This document shows, piece by piece, positions 40,574-50,924 of a stretch of DNA of 64,000 nt. Location: NCBI GenBank assembly GCA_023101485.1, contig LVZB01000001.1:868001-932000 (forward strand), in the 5' to 3' direction. The notes beneath the pieces are model-generated. The model did not search any database and was not told the origin of the DNA. It saw only the letters and a list, made by a program, of their open reading frames with translations. Numbering within the stretch: the first letter of the stretch is position 1; every line of letters begins with the position of its first letter. The translations under genes and the position numbers were made by a program. This DNA is from Pasteurellaceae bacterium Macca. GTDB lineage: Bacteria; Pseudomonadota; Gammaproteobacteria; Enterobacterales; Pasteurellaceae.

Positions 40574-41206
40574 ATGCGTTATACCATTGAACAAATTATC
40601 GAAAAATTACAAGCGGTCAAAATTGTGCCTGTTATTGCATTAGATAATGCCCAAGATATTTTACCGCTCGCAAAAACCTTAGTTGAAAATGGCTTACCTG
40701 TGGCGGAAATTACTTTTCGCTCCCCCGTTGCGACCCAAGCAATTCAACTATGTAAGCAACATTACCCCGATATGCTTGTATTAGCAGGTACAGTGCTCAC
40801 AACAGAACAAGTCCTCTCTGCAAAAAATGCTGGTGCAGATGCAATTGTAACCCCAGGATTTAATCCCAAAATCGTACGGCAATGCCAAGAATTAGACATA
40901 CCGATTACCCCGGGCGTAAATAACCCAATGTCTATTGAAGCCGCTCTTGATATGGGTATTACTACTGTCAAATTCTTCCCCGCAGAAGCAAGTGGCGGGG
41001 TAAAAATGATTAAAGCTTTACTCGGTCCTTATCCTGATTTACAAATTATGCCAACAGGTGGTATTGGTTTGCATAATCTTCAAGACTATCTAGCCATTCA
41101 AAACGTGATTGCTTGTGGCGGTTCGTGGTTTGTTGAAAAATCATTTATCAATGCAAAAAATTGGACGGAAATAGGGCGGTTAGTTAGAGAGGTTATTTCA
41201 CATTAG
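40574..41206 (+). CDS. eda: KDPG/KHG aldolase
   Basis: Splits 2-keto-3-deoxy-6-phosphogluconate into pyruvate and glyceraldehyde 3-phosphate. 210 aa (E. coli 213). The catalytic Glu lies in GLPVAEITFRSPVA; the Schiff-base Lys in TTVKFFPAEASGGVKMIKAL; TPGFNP and PTGGIG complete the phosphate site. Last gene of the hexuronate operon. An uptake signal (40609-40620) is inside the coding region. Confidence 0.96.
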   Translation: MRYTIEQIIEKLQAVKIVPVIALDNAQDILPLAKTLVENGLPVAEITFRSPVATQAIQLCKQHYPDMLVLAGTVLTTEQVLSAKNAGADAIVTPGFNPKIVRQCQELDIPITPGVNNPMSIEAALDMGITTVKFFPAEASGGVKMIKALLGPYPDLQIMPTGGIGLHNLQDYLAIQNVIACGGSWFVEKSFINAKNWTEIGRLVREVISH

Positions 41207-41220
41207 ATCTATACAAAAAC

Positions 41221-41245
41221 AAAACGCCCCCTCGGAGGCGTTTTT
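41221..41245. terminator. Bidirectional terminator between eda and glpQ
   Basis: AAAACGCC-CCCTCGGA-GGCGTTTTT: GC-rich stem with A and T tracts, between two converging genes. Confidence 0.8.
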
Positions 41246-41258
41246 CATTATTTACCCA

Positions 41259-42347
41259 CTATTTCTGTGTGCGCAGGAACTGAACGCCTGTATCAGGGAA
41301 GTCAGTAAAGACGCCCGTTGCACCAGCTTTATTTAAGAGTGCGTCATACATTTGATTTACATCGGTAAAAAATTCTGGCAAGGCATCTTTTCTGACCGTG
41401 TAGGGGTGTAATTCCATTTTGTATTTCGCGAGTTCTTTCACTAATGGGGTGTATTGAATGTTGCCGACTTTAGATTTCTCTTTATCAACTAACATATACC
41501 AACCTGGGCCTACGCCGTCTGCATATTTCGCCACTTCTGCCATTCCGCCATCTTTAAACATCCAATCATAGTTGTAATTAACCCATTTACCCGAAGCGTC
41601 TTTTTCTTCCGTTTCATGCCAATCGGTATAAGCCACTAATTGCACTAATTTCAATGACATGCCTAATTTTGGTAATAATTCGGTTTTAATACGTTTTAAT
41701 TCATTAAAGTCAAATGTTTGAAGGTAAATTAAATTGGATTTTTCATCATAGCCGTATTTTTTTAAGACTTTTAAGGTTTCTAAGGCAATATCTTTGCCAT
41801 TTTGATGATGGAACCACGGCGCTTTAATTTCTGGGTAAATCCCGATTTTTTTCCCCGTGGATTTTTCTAAACCTTGAATAAATTCAATTTCATCTTCAAA
41901 AGTGTGAATTTTAAAATCGGATTTCCACATTGGGAAACGGTTTGGATAAACCTGTACTTGCTTACCGTCTTTTTCCACGCTGAAATTTTCTGTCATTTCT
42001 AAACTTTGAATTTCCGCTAAGGTGAAATCCACCACATAATAACGCCCGTCAGCTCTGGCACGATTTGGGAATTTTTTCGCCACATCCGTTAAACCATCTA
42101 AAAAGTGATCGTGTATCACAACTAAGCGGTTATCTTTTGTCATGGCTAAATCTTGCTCTAAATAGTCTGCTTGCTGACCAAAAGCTAAGGCTTTAGATTC
42201 AAGAGTATGCTCTGGTAAATAGCCACTTGCCCCACGGTGAGCGATAATAATTTTTGAATCCGTTGGCATTGAAGATGCCACCGCTTGACTGCCATAAACG
42301 GATAAAACGCTCGCCATAAGCGAGAGCGTGAGTGCTTTAAATTTCAT
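41259..42347 (-). CDS. glpQ: Glycerophosphodiester phosphodiesterase GlpQ
   Basis: Periplasmic enzyme releasing glycerol 3-phosphate and an alcohol from phosphodiesters. 362 aa from ATG 42347 (AGGAG upstream); the longer frame to 42479 runs through a hairpin and is rejected. The body reads very close to H. influenzae protein D (HRGASGYLPEHTLESKALAF, HDHFLDGLTDVAKKFPNRAR, EIKAPWFHHQNGKD). Catalytic His, Glu and Asp are in HRGASG, EQDLAMTKD and HDHFLDG. The signal peptide ends in AVASS and has no lipobox cysteine, so unlike protein D this form should be a soluble periplasmic protein. Confidence 0.95.
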   Translation of the reverse strand: MKFKALTLSLMASVLSVYGSQAVASSMPTDSKIIIAHRGASGYLPEHTLESKALAFGQQADYLEQDLAMTKDNRLVVIHDHFLDGLTDVAKKFPNRARADGRYYVVDFTLAEIQSLEMTENFSVEKDGKQVQVYPNRFPMWKSDFKIHTFEDEIEFIQGLEKSTGKKIGIYPEIKAPWFHHQNGKDIALETLKVLKKYGYDEKSNLIYLQTFDFNELKRIKTELLPKLGMSLKLVQLVAYTDWHETEEKDASGKWVNYNYDWMFKDGGMAEVAKYADGVGPGWYMLVDKEKSKVGNIQYTPLVKELAKYKMELHPYTVRKDALPEFFTDVNQMYDALLNKAGATGVFTDFPDTGVQFLRTQK

Positions 42348-42392
42348 GAGTGTTCTCCTATTAGAAAATAAATATTTTTCTTTTTTGAGGTG

Positions 42393-42428
42393 CAAGCGGT
42401 CAAATTTTATGATTTTTTTGACCGCTTG
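42393..42428. terminator. Inverted uptake-signal pair between glpT and glpQ
   Basis: CAAGCGGTCAAA ... TTTGACCGCTTG. It lies upstream of glpQ and downstream of glpT on the minus strand, adding to the terminator at 42460-42491. Confidence 0.55.
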
Positions 42429-42459
42429 TTTTTGGCGCTTTTGCCGAAATTTGAGATAA

Positions 42460-42491
42460 AAAAAGAAGAACATTTTCATGTTCTTCTTTTT
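42460..42491 (-). terminator. Terminator after glpT
   Basis: AAAAAGAAGAACAT-TTTC-ATGTTCTTCTTTTT is a perfect AT-rich stem just past the glpT stop, followed by T on the minus strand. glpQ may therefore have partial read-through or its own promoter. Confidence 0.75.
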
Positions 42492-42499
42492 AACTAAGG

Positions 42500-43945
42500 T
42501 TATTTACCGTAAGTTTCGCCGAGTTTAGCTTTATGCTTACCTTCTTCAACCATGGTTAAGAAGGTGAGTAAGATCGCTAAGATACCACCGCCGATCATCA
42601 CGTAGAAACCGCCGTCCCAGCCGAATTTATCTGCCGCCCAACCAACAACCGCAGATGCTGCAACAGTACCACCTAAGTAGCCGAATAAGCCAGTGAAACC
42701 TGCCGCTGTACCAGCTGCTTTTTTCGGTGCAAGTTCAAGAGCATGTAAGCCAATTAACATCACAGGACCATAGATTAAGAAACCGATAGTCGTCATCCAA
42801 ATGAAGTCCATTAACTGATATGGGTTTTCATACCACGCATGACCCGCATATTTAGCAAGCTCAGATTCCGGTGTTGCTGGGTTTAGCCAGAATGCCACCA
42901 CTGCTGCGGTGGTTAAAATCATAAAGATGAAACCAGTTAAACCACGTTTCCCTTTAAAGACTTTATCCGATACCCAACCACATAATAATGTGCCCGGAAT
43001 AGCAGCTAATTCATAAATGGTATAAGCCCATGCCGTGCCTTTAATGTTGAAGTGTTTCACTTCACCCAAATACACTGGCGACCATTTCAATACGCCATAA
43101 CGGATTAAGTAAACAAACACATTCGCAATAGCGATATACCATAACAATTTGTTTTTCAGTACATACGTAATGAAAATTTCTTTCGCGGTTAAATCGTTTT
43201 CAGCGGTTTTTTCATCATAGTTATCTGGGTAGTCGTTACGCCATTTTTCAATCGGTGGTAAACCACAAGATTGTGGGGTATCACGCATTACAAGATAAAC
43301 TGGAATAGCCGCGATCATCGCTGCAATACCTGGATAATAAAGCGCTTGTTGCCAAATATCTTTTGCCGTTGCTTCTACACCAAAGTTGCTGAAATATAAC
43401 GCACTGGCTAAAAGAACCATCGCACCCGGTACCATGCCACCCACGTTGTGGGCACAGTTCCAGATAGAAACAATCGTGCCACGCTCGGATTTAGACCACC
43501 AGTGAACCATCGTCCGTCCGCATGGCGGCCACCCCATACCTTGGAACCAACCATTAAGGAAAATCATCACCCACATAATAAGAATGCTCGATGTTGCCCA
43601 AGGCACTAAGCCCATCATGGTCATACATAAACCCGAAAGTAATAAACCAAATGGTAAGAAAACCCGTGGGTTAGAGCGGTCAGAAATACTCGCCATAAAG
43701 AATTTAGATAGACCGTAAGCTAAACCAGCCGCAGTACCAATCACACCAAGTTGAGTTTTGGTGTAAAGACCGGCTTCAATTAAGCCTTTTTGAGCTAAAT
43801 CGAAGTTAGCACGAACGAAATAATAAGCGGCATAGCCGAAGAAAATCCCCGCAAAAACTTGCCAACGCAACATTTTATAACGTGCATCAACTTTGTCGGC
43901 AGGAAGCTCTGCAATATGCGGAGCGGGTTTGAATGGACCAAACAT
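42500..43945 (-). CDS. glpT: Glycerol-3-phosphate transporter GlpT
   Basis: Glycerol 3-phosphate/phosphate antiporter of the OPA/MFS family; it also admits fosfomycin in other bacteria. 481 aa from ATG 43945, close to the 480 aa of H. influenzae GlpT; an extra eight-residue extension to 43969 lacks a clear ribosome site. Twelve membrane helices. Motifs: [60 protein letters not shown] and [10 protein letters not shown]. It is divergent from glpABC across a region with two CRP sites. Confidence 0.95.
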   Translation of the reverse strand: MFGPFKPAPHIAELPADKVDARYKMLRWQVFAGIFFGYAAYYFVRANFDLAQKGLIEAGLYTKTQLGVIGTAAGLAYGLSKFFMASISDRSNPRVFLPFGLLLSGLCMTMMGLVPWATSSILIMWVMIFLNGWFQGMGWPPCGRTMVHWWSKSERGTIVSIWNCAHNVGGMVPGAMVLLASALYFSNFGVEATAKDIWQQALYYPGIAAMIAAIPVYLVMRDTPQSCGLPPIEKWRNDYPDNYDEKTAENDLTAKEIFITYVLKNKLLWYIAIANVFVYLIRYGVLKWSPVYLGEVKHFNIKGTAWAYTIYELAAIPGTLLCGWVSDKVFKGKRGLTGFIFMILTTAAVVAFWLNPATPESELAKYAGHAWYENPYQLMDFIWMTTIGFLIYGPVMLIGLHALELAPKKAAGTAAGFTGLFGYLGGTVAASAVVGWAADKFGWDGGFYVMIGGGILAILLTFLTMVEEGKHKAKLGETYGK

Positions 43946-44054
43946 AAGAATACTCTCACTCTTAATCAATAAAAAGAAAAAACACCTTACTTAAAATAAG
44001 GGAGCAATATGATATAAAACCTTTTTCATAATGAAAAAGGAATATTCTCTATTT

Positions 44055-44070
44055 TGTGACATACATCACA
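44055..44070 (-). promoter_or_regulatory. CRP site for glpTQ
   Basis: TGTGA-CATACA-TCACA, perfect consensus. On the minus strand a -10 CATTAT (complement of 44028-44033) gives a start near 44021 and a CRP centre at -41.5. Confidence 0.75.
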
Positions 44071-44105
44071 AAAACATAATAAAACAGACAAATTTTCAAC
44101 AAAAA

Positions 44106-44121
44106 TGTGACGCACTTCACA
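44106..44121 (+). promoter_or_regulatory. CRP site for glpABC
   Basis: TGTGA-CGCACT-TCACA, perfect consensus. CATAAA at 44142-44147 as -10 gives a start near 44155 and a CRP centre close to -41.5. I saw no convincing FNR or GlpR site, though both would be expected from E. coli. Confidence 0.7.
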
Positions 44122-44230
44122 ATTTTACTTTCTTTTTCGCTCATAAACTTTTTAAAAAGCGTGATTAGATTTAAAATAGTTTCGTTTATATATCATATTG
44201 TTTATTTTTAATTAATTTGTGGGTAATTTT

Positions 44231-45916
44231 ATGAGCATTTCTCCTAAATTTTATCGCAATGTCGCTGATTTCACGCCGTTAAGTACTGATGTGATTATTA
44301 TCGGTGGCGGAGCAACGGGGGCTGGCGTAGCTCGAGATTGTGCCTTACGAGGTATTGATTGTATTTTGCTCGAACGGCGAGATATTGCCACCGGTGCAAC
44401 AGGGCGAAATCACGGCTTGCTTCACAGTGGTGCACGTTATGCGGTAAATGACCGAGAATCCGCAACAGAATGTATCGAAGAAAATCAAATTCTCCGCCGT
44501 GTTGCACGCCACTGTATTGATGAAACCGAAGGGCTTTTCATTACACTCCCCGAAGACGATCTCAATTACCAAAAAACCTTTATTCAAGCCTGTACAGAAT
44601 CCGGGATTGAAGCGGTTGCGATTGAACCCGATCTCGCAAAATATTTAGAACCGTCGGTAAACCCTGATTTAGTTGGTGCAGTGGTTGTGCCTGATGGTTC
44701 AATTGATCCCTTCCGCTTGACCGCAGCCAATATGCTTGATGCCACTGAAAACGGAGCGCGTGTTTTTACTTATTGCGAAGTCAAAGGACTAATCCGAGAA
44801 GGTGGGAAAGTCATTGGTGTTAATGTTTTTGATCATAAAAATCAGGTTGAACGCCAATTTTTCGCTCCTATTGTGGTAAATGCGGGGGGAATTTGGGGTC
44901 AAGGAATTGCTGAATATGCTGATCTAAAAATCCGAATGTTCCCAGCCAAAGGGGCATTATTAGTAATGGGGCACCGTATCAATAAAATGGTTATCAACCG
45001 TTGCCGAAAACCTGCCGATGCCGATATTCTTGTACCTGGTGATACGATTTGCGTGATTGGCACAACATCTAGCCGTATTCCTTACGATCAAATTGATAAT
45101 ATGGATGTAACGCCCGAAGAGATTGATATTCTGTTCCGTGAAGGCGAAAAACTTGCCCCAAGCCTTCGTCATACCCGTGTATTACGGGCGTATGCCGGCG
45201 TTCGCCCCCTTGTTGCCACCGATGATGACCCATCAGGGCGGAATGTTAGCCGTGGGATCGTACTGCTTGACCACCAAGAACGTGATGGTTTAGACGGTTT
45301 TATTACCATCACTGGCGGAAAATTGATGACCTATCGCTTAATGGCAGAATGGACAACAGATCTCGTATGTAAAAAATTGAATAAAACCGACCGCTGTACC
45401 ACCGCTGAAAAAATGTTACCTGGTTCAAATGAAAGCCGTAGCGAAACCAATAATAAAGTCATCTCCCTGCCAAGTACTATTCGCTATTCTGCGGTTTACC
45501 GACACGGTTCTCGTGCAACACGTTTGCTTGAAAATGAACGCCTTGATCGTGCCTTAGTGTGTGAGTGTGAAGCCGTTACGGCGGGGGAAGTACGTTATGC
45601 AGTGGACGAGTTGAGTGTCAATAATCTAGTTGATCTTCGCCGCCGTACTCGGGTCGGAATGGGGACTTGCCAAGCGGAGCTTTGTGCCTGCCGAGCAGCT
45701 GGATTGATGAACCGTTTTGGTGTGACCACACCAACCCAATCAACAACACAACTTTCTGCTTTTATGGAAGAACGTTGGCGTGGCATTAAACCTATTGCTT
45801 GGGGTGAAGCCATTCGAGAAGCAGATTTTACCAGTTGGATTTATTACAGTTTATTAGGCTTGAATGATGTAATCGCCCCCCAAGCCGAGCAAGGAACAGA
45901 TAACAATGAATTTTGA
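44231..45916 (+). CDS. glpA: Anaerobic glycerol-3-phosphate dehydrogenase subunit A
   Basis: FAD-containing catalytic subunit. 561 aa from ATG 44231; a GTG four codons upstream (44219) is possible. The FAD-binding motif is [20 protein letters not shown], followed by [20 protein letters not shown]. The C-terminal Cys-rich [2Fe-2S]-type BFD domain reads [17 protein letters not shown] ... [19 protein letters not shown]. Long stretches match E. coli GlpA. It overlaps glpB by 11 bases. Confidence 0.95.
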   Translation: MSISPKFYRNVADFTPLSTDVIIIGGGATGAGVARDCALRGIDCILLERRDIATGATGRNHGLLHSGARYAVNDRESATECIEENQILRRVARHCIDETEGLFITLPEDDLNYQKTFIQACTESGIEAVAIEPDLAKYLEPSVNPDLVGAVVVPDGSIDPFRLTAANMLDATENGARVFTYCEVKGLIREGGKVIGVNVFDHKNQVERQFFAPIVVNAGGIWGQGIAEYADLKIRMFPAKGALLVMGHRINKMVINRCRKPADADILVPGDTICVIGTTSSRIPYDQIDNMDVTPEEIDILFREGEKLAPSLRHTRVLRAYAGVRPLVATDDDPSGRNVSRGIVLLDHQERDGLDGFITITGGKLMTYRLMAEWTTDLVCKKLNKTDRCTTAEKMLPGSNESRSETNNKVISLPSTIRYSAVYRHGSRATRLLENERLDRALVCECEAVTAGEVRYAVDELSVNNLVDLRRRTRVGMGTCQAELCACRAAGLMNRFGVTTPTQSTTQLSAFMEERWRGIKPIAWGEAIREADFTSWIYYSLLGLNDVIAPQAEQGTDNNEF

Positions 45917-47189
45917 TGTAGCAATTATCGGCGGTGGGCTTGCAGGTTTAACTTGTGCCATACACCTTCAACAACAAGGCAAACAGTGCGTTATTATTAA
46001 CAACGGGCAAGCGGCGATTGACTTTTCCTCTGGCTCAATGGATTTACTCAGCCGTTTAACAAGCGGTCAGAAAATTGAACATTTTGCCGAAGGTTTAGAA
46101 GCACTCACCCAAGAATTACCCGACCACCCTTATTCACTCTTAGGTGTTGAAAAAACGCTTAAAAAAGCAACACAATTTCAACACTTTGCCGAAAGTTTAG
46201 CGTTGGGATTATGTGGCTCAACCACACAAAACCATCAACGGGTTACGCCATTAGGGGGAATAACATCAACTTGGCTATCTCCAAATAGTGTGCCGACAAT
46301 GAGCGATAATCAACCCTTTCCGCATAACAAAATTGCCGTATTAGGGATTGAAGGCTATCTTGATTTTCAACCGCAAATGTTAGCGGAGAATTTAAAATTA
46401 CAACCGCAATTTGCACATTGTGAATTTAGCCCTGCTTATATTCATATTCCCGAACTCGATCAACTTCGTGCCAATGGGCGTGAATTTCGTAGTGTGCATA
46501 TTGCTCAATTACTCGAACATAAACTCGCATTCCACGACTTAGTACAAGAAATTAAACAATCAGCCAAAAATGCAAATGCGATTTTCTTGCCCGCTTGCTT
46601 CGGTTTAGATAACCAACAGTTCTTTGAACGCCTTAAACAAGCGGTCGGTATTGCGATTTTTGAACTGCCAACACTACCGCCTTCATTACTCGGTATTCGC
46701 CAACATAAACAGCTTAGCCAACGCTTTGAACAGCTTGGTGGAATGATGTTAAATGGTGATCGTGCATTGAAAGCAGAATTTAATGAGCAAGGTGTCAGCA
46801 AAATCTACACCCAACTTCATCAAGAAAATGCGATTACCGCATCACATTTTGTGCTGGCTTCGGGTGGCTTTTTTAGCAATGGCTTAATGTCTGATTTCGA
46901 CCATATTTTCGAGCCTGTATTTGATGCTGATATTATCGGTTACAAAAAGTTCGAAAAAAATGACCGCTTGTCTTGGACAGAAAACCGTTTCTCTTCACCT
47001 CAACCTTACCAATCGGCAGGTGTAGCCATCAATTCACAATGCCAAGTACGCAAAGCTGGGCAATTTGTGCCTAATCTCTATGCCGTAGGGAATGTTATCG
47101 GTGGCTATAACGCTTTACAACTCGGTTGCGGTTCGGGGGTTTCAGTGGTCACTGCATTAGTCGTTGCAGAGCAAATTTGTGGGAGGTAA
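45906..47189 (+). CDS. glpB: Anaerobic glycerol-3-phosphate dehydrogenase subunit B
   Basis: FMN-containing subunit linking GlpA to GlpC. 427 aa (E. coli 419). The dinucleotide-binding start is [20 protein letters not shown]; the end [20 protein letters not shown] with [14 protein letters not shown] is typical. It carries several uptake signals (about 46061, 46636, 46961). Overlaps glpA; glpC begins 2 bases after its stop. Confidence 0.94.
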   Translation: MNFDVAIIGGGLAGLTCAIHLQQQGKQCVIINNGQAAIDFSSGSMDLLSRLTSGQKIEHFAEGLEALTQELPDHPYSLLGVEKTLKKATQFQHFAESLALGLCGSTTQNHQRVTPLGGITSTWLSPNSVPTMSDNQPFPHNKIAVLGIEGYLDFQPQMLAENLKLQPQFAHCEFSPAYIHIPELDQLRANGREFRSVHIAQLLEHKLAFHDLVQEIKQSAKNANAIFLPACFGLDNQQFFERLKQAVGIAIFELPTLPPSLLGIRQHKQLSQRFEQLGGMMLNGDRALKAEFNEQGVSKIYTQLHQENAITASHFVLASGGFFSNGLMSDFDHIFEPVFDADIIGYKKFEKNDRLSWTENRFSSPQPYQSAGVAINSQCQVRKAGQFVPNLYAVGNVIGGYNALQLGCGSGVSVVTALVVAEQICGR

Positions 47190-47191
47190 GA

Positions 47192-48472
47192 GTGAAAATT
47201 CAACAACTTATTGAGCAAGCAAAACAGAATATGCAAACCACACCCAGCGTGGTTCATCAATATTTTGATGAAAGTTTTGAAAGTTGCATAAAATGTACCG
47301 CTTGCACAGCGGTTTGCCCAGTTTCTCGCCAGAATCCAAACTACCCCGGCCCGAAACAAGCTGGCCCAGATGGCGAGCGTTTACGCTTAAAAAGTGCTGA
47401 GCTTTATGATGAAGCATTAAAATATTGCACCAACTGCAAACGCTGTGAAGTGGCTTGCCCATCAGATGTAAAAATTGGCGATATTATCGTTCGAGCTAGA
47501 AATACCTATATTGAACGCCAAAATAAACCATTAAAGAATAAATTGCGTGATGCCGTGCTAAGTAATACCGATTTAATGGGGAAACTCAATACGCCTTTGG
47601 CACCGATTGTCAATGCAATTACAGGTTTAAAAGCAACAAAATTCTTACTTGAAAAAACCTTGAATGTCAGCCGTCATCGTACTTTACCGAAATACGCCTT
47701 CGGATCTTTCCGCCAATGGTATCTCCGCAAAATGGCAGAACGTCAGGCTCAATATAAAGAAAAAGTGGCTTACTATCACGGCTGTTATGTTAATTACAAT
47801 AATCCACAACTTGGTAAAGAACTGATTGATGTCTTTAATGCAATGGATATTGGCGTTGTATTACTTGAAAAAGAGAAATGCTGTGGTTTGCCTCTTGCTG
47901 TTAATGGTTTCCCAAAACGAGCCAAAGAATTAGCAAAATTTAATCTTCAACAACTTGAAAAAGTTGTCGAGCAAAATGAACTTGATGTAGTGGGTACATC
48001 ATCGAGTTGCACAATGAACCTACGGGATGAATACCATCACGTGCTCGGAATGGATAACGCCAAAATCCGACCACATACTCATATTGTGACCGAATATCTC
48101 TATCGCTTATTTGAACAAGGTAAAAAGCCAACATTTAAATCAATGCCATTACGAGTAGCTTATCATACGGCTTGCCACGTAGATAAAGCGGGCTGGGCAC
48201 CTTATACGCTTTCTATCTTAAAAGCGATCCCTGATATCGAAATTGTGATGCTTCCTTCTCAATGCTGTGGTATTGCAGGGACTTACGGTTTTAAAGCAGA
48301 GAACTATGAAACTTCCCAAGCCATTGGTAACCCACAATTTGAGATAATCAACAACGGCGGTTTTGATTATGTGGTTTCCGAATGTGAAACCTGTAAATGG
48401 CAAATTGATATGTCCACCAATTTAACCTGTTTACACCCCATCACACTACTCTCTATGGCGTTAGCTAAGTAA
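47192..48472 (+). CDS. glpC: Anaerobic glycerol-3-phosphate dehydrogenase subunit C (GTG start)
   Basis: Iron-sulfur membrane-anchoring subunit that passes electrons to menaquinone. 426 aa from GTG 47192, which has a strong GGGAGG six bases upstream; the ATG-started frame from 47126 overlaps glpB and is rejected. Two ferredoxin-type clusters: CIKCTACTAVCPVSRQNPNY and CTNCKRCEVACPSDVKIGD. Two CCG domains include KCCGLPLAVNGF and QCCGIAGTYGFKAENY. It is about 30 residues longer at the N-terminus than E. coli GlpC. Confidence 0.93.
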   Translation: MKIQQLIEQAKQNMQTTPSVVHQYFDESFESCIKCTACTAVCPVSRQNPNYPGPKQAGPDGERLRLKSAELYDEALKYCTNCKRCEVACPSDVKIGDIIVRARNTYIERQNKPLKNKLRDAVLSNTDLMGKLNTPLAPIVNAITGLKATKFLLEKTLNVSRHRTLPKYAFGSFRQWYLRKMAERQAQYKEKVAYYHGCYVNYNNPQLGKELIDVFNAMDIGVVLLEKEKCCGLPLAVNGFPKRAKELAKFNLQQLEKVVEQNELDVVGTSSSCTMNLRDEYHHVLGMDNAKIRPHTHIVTEYLYRLFEQGKKPTFKSMPLRVAYHTACHVDKAGWAPYTLSILKAIPDIEIVMLPSQCCGIAGTYGFKAENYETSQAIGNPQFEIINNGGFDYVVSECETCKWQIDMSTNLTCLHPITLLSMALAK

Positions 48473-48478
48473 TGGATA

Positions 48479-48515
48479 AAATCACCAAGTGAGTCCGCCT
48501 TCTTGGTGATTTTTT
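48479..48515 (+). terminator. Terminator after glpABC
   Basis: AAATCACCAAG ... CTTGGTGATTTTTTT: 11-bp stem followed by a T-run, directly after the glpC stop and at the border of oriC. Confidence 0.88.
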
Positions 48516-48539
48516 TCGCTTTTTCCCATCTAAAAAGTC

Positions 48540-48885
48540 TATTTTTTCTGCGATCAATCTTGCTTTTTCTGTGGATAACTCACTGAATATGATCGGTATT
48601 ACCTTTGATTTATTCGGGAAAATATTTTTATTTCATCTCATTTGTGGATAACCCACCCCTTTATCCACAGTTAAGATCCCTAAAATATTCAGACTCTATA
48701 CAGTCTTGGATCGATCTTATCTTTTTGATCTCAAAGCCTTTTTTAAGGTTATCCCAAAAGATCGGCTTCTCTAATAATCACAATAATAAGATCTTTATAT
48801 AAAGATCCTTTCTCTTTATTAGCGTAACGGAAGATCCCCCTCATCTGTCCGATCAAAACCTTTTTTCAGATCCTCTTTTTTTCAG
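48540..48885. other. oriC: Chromosomal replication origin oriC
   Basis: Intergenic region before mnmG with all hallmarks of a gammaproteobacterial oriC. Perfect DnaA boxes TTATCCACA occur at 48570-48578 (minus), 48643-48651 (minus) and 48661-48669 (plus), with a weaker TTATCCCAA at 48749-48757. Twelve GATC (Dam/SeqA) sites start at 48552, 48591, 48675, 48709, 48713, 48727, 48760, 48790, 48804, 48833, 48851 and 48869; about one would be expected by chance in this length. AT-rich 13-mer-like elements beginning GATC (48713, 48804, 48869) lie on the mnmG side, the same side as the unwinding element in E. coli. No gene is seen in the 450-base gap. Confidence 0.92.
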
Positions 48886-48923
48886 GTAGAATAAGCCCAT
48901 CTTAATCAGGCTTAAAATAATGA

Positions 48924-50822
48924 ATGACTATGATTTACTCTGAAAAATATGATGTGATTGTCGTAGGCGGTGGCCATGCCGGTACAGAAGCGGCACTTGC
49001 CCCTGCACGAATGGGATTAAAAACCCTATTACTCACGCACAATGTGGATACCCTTGGACAAATGTCCTGTAACCCTGCGATTGGTGGGATCGGTAAAGGT
49101 CACTTAGTCAAAGAGATCGATGCCATGGGGGGGTTAATGGCAACGGCAACCGACCAGGCGGGTATTCAATTTCGTACCCTTAACAGCTCCAAAGGGCCGG
49201 CAGTAAGAGCCACCCGCGCTCAAGCAGACCGCGTACTTTACCGCCAAGCAGTGCGTACCGCCCTTGAAAATCAAGCTAACTTGGATATTTTCCAACAAGA
49301 AGTGGTGGATATTGTGGTGGAAAATAACCGCGCCGTCGGAGCGGTGACTAAAATGGGGTTAATCTTCCGCAGTCAGGCGGTGATCTTAACCGCAGGCACC
49401 TTCCTCGCTGGTAAGATCCACATTGGTTTAGATAACTATGCCGGTGGGCGCGCAGGTGATCCCGCCGCAACGATGTTAGCTGATCGCTTGCGTGATCTCA
49501 ATTTACGCGTTGATCGCTTAAAAACCGGTACGCCACCACGTTTAGACGCTCGTACGATTGATTTTTCGGTCTTAGCGCAACAACATGGCGATGCCGTTTT
49601 ACCGGTGATGTCTTTTATGGGATCGGTAGAACAGCACCCCCGCCAAATCCCTTGTTACATTACTCACACCAATGAACAGACCCACGATTTAATTCGCAAT
49701 AGTCTTGATCGTAGTCCAATGTACACCGGTATCATTGAAGGCATTGGCCCACGGTATTGCCCTTCCATTGAAGATAAAGTGATGCGTTTTGCCGATCGTC
49801 ACAGTCACCAAATTTACCTCGAACCAGAAGGGCTAAGCACCATTGAAGTCTATCCAAATGGCATTTCAACCAGCTTGCCGTTCGATGTGCAAATGGGGAT
49901 CGTACATTCCATGAAAGGCTTAGAGAATACGCGGATTATCAAACCGGGCTATGCTATTGAGTATGACTATTTCGACCCTCGGGATCTAAAACAGACCCTC
50001 GAAACCAAAGCCATTGACGGCTTATTCTTTGCCGGTCAAATTAACGGCACAACCGGTTATGAAGAAGCCGCGGCACAAGGGTTATTAGCAGGAATTAACG
50101 CCGCCTTGCAAGTACAAGGTAAAGCCCCTTGGTTCCCAACACGGGATCAAGCCTATACGGGCGTACTGGTGGATGATCTCTGCACCCTTGGCACTAAAGA
50201 GCCTTACCGCGTATTTACCTCCCGTGCGGAATACCGCTTACTTTTACGGGAAGATAATGCCGACAGCCGTTTAACGCCAATCGCCCACGAATTGGGGTTA
50301 ATTGATGAAGCCCGTTGGGTGCGTTTTAACCAAAAAATGGAACGAATCGAACAAGAACGGAGTCGTTTAAAACAGATTTGGGCGCATTTACAGATGCCAA
50401 ATTTAGACGAAGTGAATGCCTTATTAAATAGCCCCCTTGCTCGGGAAGCTAGTGGTGAAGATCTCCTTCGCCGTCCGGAAGTCAGTTACGAAGCATTAAC
50501 TAAAATTGAACCTTTTGCCCCAGCTTTAGAAGATAAACAAGCGGCAGAACAGGTGGAGATTGCGATTAAATATCAAGGCTATATTGAACATCAATATCAA
50601 GAGATCGAACGGCATAAACGCCACGAAAATACCCTCATTCCAGCGGAGTTTGATTATGATAAAGTGGATAGCCTTTCCAACGAAGTTCGGGCAAAACTGT
50701 TGCAACATCGCCCAAGCTCGATTGGGCAAGCAAGCCGAATTTCAGGCATTACGCCGGCGGCGATCTCGATTTTATTAGTGGCATTGAAAAAACAAGGAAT
50801 GCTCAAACGAGGCGAACTGTAA
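48924..50822 (+). CDS. mnmG: tRNA uridine 5-carboxymethylaminomethyl modification enzyme MnmG (GidA)
   Basis: FAD enzyme that, with MnmE, modifies the wobble uridine of several tRNAs. 632 aa (E. coli 629). FAD motif [20 protein letters not shown]; signatures [20 protein letters not shown] and [18 protein letters not shown]; the C-terminal helical domain ends [23 protein letters not shown] 48924 is used; in-frame ATG 48930 is equally possible because no clear ribosome site is visible. Its position beside oriC is the conserved gidA arrangement. Confidence 0.96.
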   Translation: MTMIYSEKYDVIVVGGGHAGTEAALAPARMGLKTLLLTHNVDTLGQMSCNPAIGGIGKGHLVKEIDAMGGLMATATDQAGIQFRTLNSSKGPAVRATRAQADRVLYRQAVRTALENQANLDIFQQEVVDIVVENNRAVGAVTKMGLIFRSQAVILTAGTFLAGKIHIGLDNYAGGRAGDPAATMLADRLRDLNLRVDRLKTGTPPRLDARTIDFSVLAQQHGDAVLPVMSFMGSVEQHPRQIPCYITHTNEQTHDLIRNSLDRSPMYTGIIEGIGPRYCPSIEDKVMRFADRHSHQIYLEPEGLSTIEVYPNGISTSLPFDVQMGIVHSMKGLENTRIIKPGYAIEYDYFDPRDLKQTLETKAIDGLFFAGQINGTTGYEEAAAQGLLAGINAALQVQGKAPWFPTRDQAYTGVLVDDLCTLGTKEPYRVFTSRAEYRLLLREDNADSRLTPIAHELGLIDEARWVRFNQKMERIEQERSRLKQIWAHLQMPNLDEVNALLNSPLAREASGEDLLRRPEVSYEALTKIEPFAPALEDKQAAEQVEIAIKYQGYIEHQYQEIERHKRHENTLIPAEFDYDKVDSLSNEVRAKLLQHRPSSIGQASRISGITPAAISILLVALKKQGMLKRGEL

Positions 50823-50826
50823 AAGA

Positions 50827-50849
50827 AATGGGCGAAAGCCCATTTTTTT
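50827..50849 (+). terminator. Terminator after mnmG
   Basis: AATGGGC-GAAA-GCCCATT followed by a T-run, four bases past the mnmG stop; a GNRA-type loop on a short GC stem. A reverse uptake signal follows at about 50877-50886. Confidence 0.85.
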
Positions 50850-50924
50850 ATTCGGTGCAAAATGTTCTCTTTTTTTGACCGCTTGTTGTGCCTCTTTAAT
50901 GGCGGAAAACGCGGTTTTTAGCCC

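Noticed and set aside
48605-48802. 65-aa ORF in the mnmG upstream gap
   Set aside because: It spans the DnaA boxes and GATC cluster of oriC and has no homologous features.
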